A DNA stretch of 64,000 nt from Nageia nagi (taxonomy: Eukaryota; Pinophyta): assembly GCA_050084985.1 (NCBI GenBank), contig JBITNC010000001.1:155248001-155312000 (forward strand), given 5' to 3'. Numbering within the stretch: the stretch's first letter is position 1; every line of letters starts with the position of its first letter. A model generated the notes under the pieces. It was not told the DNA's origin. It ran no database searches and saw only the letters and a program-made list of their open reading frames with translations. The position numbers and the translations under genes are program-made. Positions 63,364-64,000 of the stretch are shown here, piece by piece.

Positions 63364-64000
63364 TGTTGTAGTCCCTAAATAATGTGATGGTGTAATTAAT
63401 TCGATGAATTAACACATGCACTATTTGGTCTATTAATTAGTTGACATAAAGTGAGAGTATGACAACAGATGATTAAACATACAAGTTCATTTTGTTAATA
63501 TACATATTTAATCAATCAAGGAAAGACACAGGCAATATCATATGCATTCATACGACACTGATGCCCTAGTAATAGTACATCATTAGTGTCATGTTAATGA
63601 TCAAATAACATATGCAACAAAGATAAAATGATAAATGAATGAATGATTTATCAATATAATGGACATATAAAAATATTTGAGATAAGAGATATGATTATTA
63701 CAAATAAAAAGGATTTGCAAGTGTTTGATTTACAGATGATGTTCAAGTCCTTGATTCTCTATCCGATCTTCAATTGATAGAAGCTGTAATTCTTTTGTAA
63801 TATGCCCCTTTTTTAGTCTCTTCTTGATGATAATTCCTTCCTCCTCTATCTTTGTATGTCTTTAATGACTTTATATAGGGATGCTTCTATTATAGGATTT
63901 GACCCCTTGTATAATTATCAAGGGCCAAATATATGGCCTACACCTCTTTTATACATATTAAATCCCTTTTTAAATAATACATTATTAAGGGATTACATGA
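63364..64000. mobile_element. Possible start of an LTR element, truncated by the window end
   Basis: From 63,364 the sequence no longer reads as LINE. It begins TGTTGTAGTCCC, an acceptable LTR start, contains a TATA-like ttatataggg at 63,871-63,880 on the + strand and has the mixed, non-coding look of an LTR. The other end and any partner LTR are outside the window. Confidence 0.3.

Overview
This window looks like nuclear DNA of a seed plant with a large, repeat-filled genome. It is strongly A/T-rich, almost every recognisable coding segment belongs to a plant-type retroelement, and the elements sit inside one another. The mix of a Tat-lineage Ty3/gypsy element, Ty1/copia elements, plant L1-type LINEs with a fused RNase H and tRNA-derived SINE candidates suits a gymnosperm, but the species is inference. 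I see no intact ordinary cellular gene, rRNA, tRNA or CRISPR array.

Layout. (1) 1-13,880: an old repeat (family R) is split by a LINE on the + strand (LINE A, 541-13,236). LINE A is itself interrupted by a 3.1-kb non-autonomous LTR retrotransposon (1,020-4,132) and by a palindromic cluster of copia-type LTR pieces (5,592-7,151). (2) 13,880-18,053: a decayed copia pol fragment, a CACTA-like inverted-repeat segment and unassigned AT-rich DNA. (3) 18,054-44,879: a Tat-lineage Ty3/gypsy element on the - strand, with 830-bp LTRs and a perfect 5-bp target duplication. Without its insert it is about 17.4 kb. Its gag-pol is one 2,356-codon frame broken only by stop codons. Downstream of pol it carries two extra genes: a sense 412-codon ORF with an internally duplicated domain, and an antisense, apparently intron-containing gene resembling plant mobile domain proteins. 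(4) 32,065-41,492, inside the gag of that element: a younger Ty1/copia element on the - strand, with 472-bp LTRs, a perfect 5-bp duplication, a 1,298-codon gag-pol frame, a PPR-like host gene fragment in its leader and a nine-copy repeat array in its 3' region. (5) 44,885-58,758: old, decayed DNA holding an unrecognised coding relic, two more copies of family R, two tandem relics of a gypsy element with an RNase H-like domain ahead of reverse transcriptase, and two SINE candidates. (6) 58,759-63,363: a second LINE on the + strand (LINE B), broken at its 3' side by what may be the start of another LTR element running off the window.

How it fits together. Insertion order can be read directly: family R is oldest, the LINEs and the Tat element followed, and the copia element landed in the Tat element. 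Removing the copia element and one target copy puts the Tat gag back in frame. Damage in the two large elements is almost entirely of one kind: stop codons and lost catalytic or zinc-binding residues that a single C-to-T change on either strand explains, without frameshifts. That pattern is expected from long-term cytosine methylation of silenced elements. The parts most likely to be new are the extra genes of the Tat element, the PPR-like capture and the LTR palindrome.
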